Part shown: positions 62,683 to 64,000 of the stretch, one piece after another
Position numbering within the stretch: the stretch's first letter is position 1
How the letters are laid out: each line of letters starts with the position of its first letter
Origin: Modicisalibacter xianhensis
GTDB taxonomy: Bacteria > Pseudomonadota > Gammaproteobacteria > Pseudomonadales > Halomonadaceae
DNA: 64,000 nucleotides
Direction of reading: 5' to 3'
Assembly (NCBI RefSeq): GCF_900113605.1
Contig: NZ_FOPY01000017.1
Span: 1 to 64,000 of the forward strand
Program-made: the position numbers and the translations under genes
Notes under the pieces: generated by a model
Database searches by the model: none
Seen by the model: the letters and a program-made list of their open reading frames with translations, nothing else
What the model was told of the DNA's origin: nothing

Positions 62683-64000
62683 ATGAATTACTTACAACAT
62701 TTTGATTCAGAAAAAATTATTGAGGCATGCATTGCAGGCGCAGGTGATTTCGGGCGTGGCATGCTGCGCCAGGCTAGGCAGATGCGCAACCTGTCAGCAC
62801 GAATTGCCGTGGATGTGACAGCAGAGATTGCCGCCCAGGCGCTTCAGCGCTCGGGAGTGCCAAGTGACCAAATAATGGTATGCCAAACCAAATCCGAAGC
62901 CACCTCAGCTTGGGATAAAGGATTTTTTATCGCAACTGGAAGCTTGGAATCGGTTTGTCATCTTCCTTTTGATGTTGTTGTCGAGTCTACTGGTATACCA
63001 GACATTGGGGCTCGTCATGCTGAGATTGCTCTTCAGACCGGTAAGCATGTCGGTATCGCAACCAAGGAAACGGAATCGGTTGTGGGCCCCTACCTCACTC
63101 ACCTTGCCGAGCGTAACGACCTGCTTTTTACACCATTGGATGGCGATCAACCCAGCTTACTGATTGGACTGGTTACCTGGGCGGAAACCCTAGGATTCGA
63201 AATTGTCGCTGCCGGCAAAAGTAGTGAGTACGACTTTATCTGGGACGAGCAAGAGAAGGTCGTCTGGTGTAACGGGATACGCTATGAGGCTAGCGATCTA
63301 GAGCGCTTCTGGGCACTGCCCGATAATCAGGAAGTTTCTGCGGTTGCAGCACGCAGCGAGGTGCTTTCGGCCATCCCACAGATTTCAGTTCCGGATCTTT
63401 GCGAAATGACCAACGTGGCTAATGCAACAGGACTGGTGCCGGACCGTCCTGATTTTCATGCCATGGTGCTGCGGACGCATGAGGTTCCGACCCTGCTGGA
63501 TCACGAGCGGTTCGGTGGAGTACTTCAAGGCAGCGGCCGTCTGGAGGTCTTCAACTGCCTTCGTCGCCCCGATGAAGTCAGCTTTGCCGGTGGTGTCTTC
63601 GTCATCCTGCGCTGTGAAGACAGCGACTCCTGGGAGTTGTTGCGAAACAAGGGACATGTACTCAGCCGTAGCGGCAATAGCGCAATGGTATACCTGCCGC
63701 GCCACTTGCTTGGACTGGAAGCGCCCATTTCCTTGCTGGATGCCGTTCTGAATAAGCTGCCCTCAGGGGGGGGATCAGCAGTCTGGCCTCATGTCGACTT
63801 GGTCGCACGGGCTAACCAGGATTTCGCAAGTAGCCAGTTATTGGAGATGAGAGGCCATCATCGCCATATCGAGGGGCTGAGACCCGAAATCCACCAAGGT
63901 GCCCCACTATCACATTCCTCCCCCGTCCCCTTCTATTTGCTTCCCGGCGCGAAAATAGTTCGCCCCATTAAGGCAGGGAAACTCATTACGCTTGCCGATG
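62683..64000 (+). CDS. NAD(P)-dependent oxidoreductase with C-terminal SAF domain (3' end outside window)
   Basis: An open frame of at least 439 codons runs from ATG 62683 off the window edge. The start MNYLQHFDSEKIIEACIAGA, then GDFGRGMLRQA, gives a Rossmann Gly-rich turn (IAGAGDFG). FDVVVESTGIPDIGARHAEI and ALQTGKHVGIATKETES match homoserine-dehydrogenase-like NAD-binding domains. The C-terminal GAKIVRPIKAGKLITLAD is the start of a SAF domain. Such Rossmann-SAF proteins occur in sugar-acid or polyol catabolism; the substrate is unknown. A TTG at 62674, 5 bp after GGAG, is an alternative start. The gene is divergent from the FCD regulator. Confidence 0.82.
   Translation, partial: MNYLQHFDSEKIIEACIAGAGDFGRGMLRQARQMRNLSARIAVDVTAEIAAQALQRSGVPSDQIMVCQTKSEATSAWDKGFFIATGSLESVCHLPFDVVVESTGIPDIGARHAEIALQTGKHVGIATKETESVVGPYLTHLAERNDLLFTPLDGDQPSLLIGLVTWAETLGFEIVAAGKSSEYDFIWDEQEKVVWCNGIRYEASDLERFWALPDNQEVSAVAARSEVLSAIPQISVPDLCEMTNVANATGLVPDRPDFHAMVLRTHEVPTLLDHERFGGVLQGSGRLEVFNCLRRPDEVSFAGGVFVILRCEDSDSWELLRNKGHVLSRSGNSAMVYLPRHLLGLEAPISLLDAVLNKLPSGGGSAVWPHVDLVARANQDFASSQLLEMRGHHRHIEGLRPEIHQGAPLSHSSPVPFYLLPGAKIVRPIKAGKLITLAD
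62991..63000. promoter_or_regulatory. Intragenic copy of the TGGTATACCA palindrome
   Basis: A second perfect TGGTATACCA lies about 310 bp inside the oxidoreductase gene. One-mismatch versions occur at 62876-62885 (TGGTATGCCA) and 63686-63695 (TGGTATACCT). They could be auxiliary operators for DNA looping by the FCD regulator. Confidence 0.45.

Noticed and set aside
1..64000. tRNA, rRNA or riboswitch genes
   Set aside because: The gaps were read for cloverleaf and conserved rRNA motifs and none was recognised; a covariance-model scan would be needed to be sure.

Overview
The window is GC-rich chromosomal DNA, dense with genes, from a gammaproteobacterium. The gene content (DctPQM-type TRAP transporter, YciH, LrgAB, a Vibrio-VAS-ordered type VI secretion locus) and base composition fit Halomonas or a relative (family Halomonadaceae). 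This assignment is inferred from protein character and not tested by any search. Three stretches stand out by composition: an AT-rich restriction-modification remnant at 1228-2012, the long AT-rich gaps before 27044 and 29707, and AT-rich patches inside the T6SS effector/immunity genes (about 50130-50970 and 57715-57905).

Layout. 1-2270 is a scarred junction: an IS5-type element abuts the 3' part of a DNA methyltransferase/specificity gene, which abuts the last 60 codons of a class II fructose-bisphosphate aldolase gene and its terminator. 2288-7445 holds a 2-hydroxyacid dehydrogenase, an SLC13-type anion transporter, small membrane or secreted proteins and an lrgAB pair. 7439-16567 is a sugar-acid catabolic locus: HpaI-type aldolase, LacI regulator, TIM-barrel isomerase, KDG-type kinase and GhrB-type reductase, then a second LacI regulator and a complete TRAP transporter. 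Matching LacI-type operators lie in front of the first regulator and at the start of the isomerase gene. 16788-23265 is a set of housekeeping singletons (HAD phosphatase, YciH, YbaY-type lipoprotein, aldo/keto reductase, sirtuin, NERD protein, RNase T2, ATP-grasp).

23281-25248 is a hipBA toxin-antitoxin island bounded by a perfect 93-bp direct repeat equal to the last 31 codons of dgt. Three evenly spaced 20-bp operators precede hipB. 27044-29237 encodes two paralogous secreted proteins built from tandem nonapeptide P-x-V-x-V repeats and a PRC-barrel-like C-terminus; the first also carries two EF-hand loops.

29707-58638 is a type VI secretion system in the order of the Vibrio cholerae VAS cluster: tssB-C-E-F-G-tagH-tssJ-K-L-H-vasH-vasI-tssA-tssM. 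A GNAT acetyltransferase gene follows where VAS has vasL. Two effector modules come next: a PAAR-GH24 lysozyme fusion with a secreted candidate immunity protein, and VgrG-DUF4123 chaperone-VasX-like pore former-DUF6708 membrane protein. A decayed vgrG copy trails the second module. No hcp (tssD) gene is present in the window.

59443-64000 holds a small conserved-looking ORF, a chemoreceptor, and a divergent GntR(FCD) regulator/SAF-domain oxidoreductase pair. Palindromes of the type TGGTATACCA recur in that intergenic region and inside the oxidoreductase gene, which runs off the window end.
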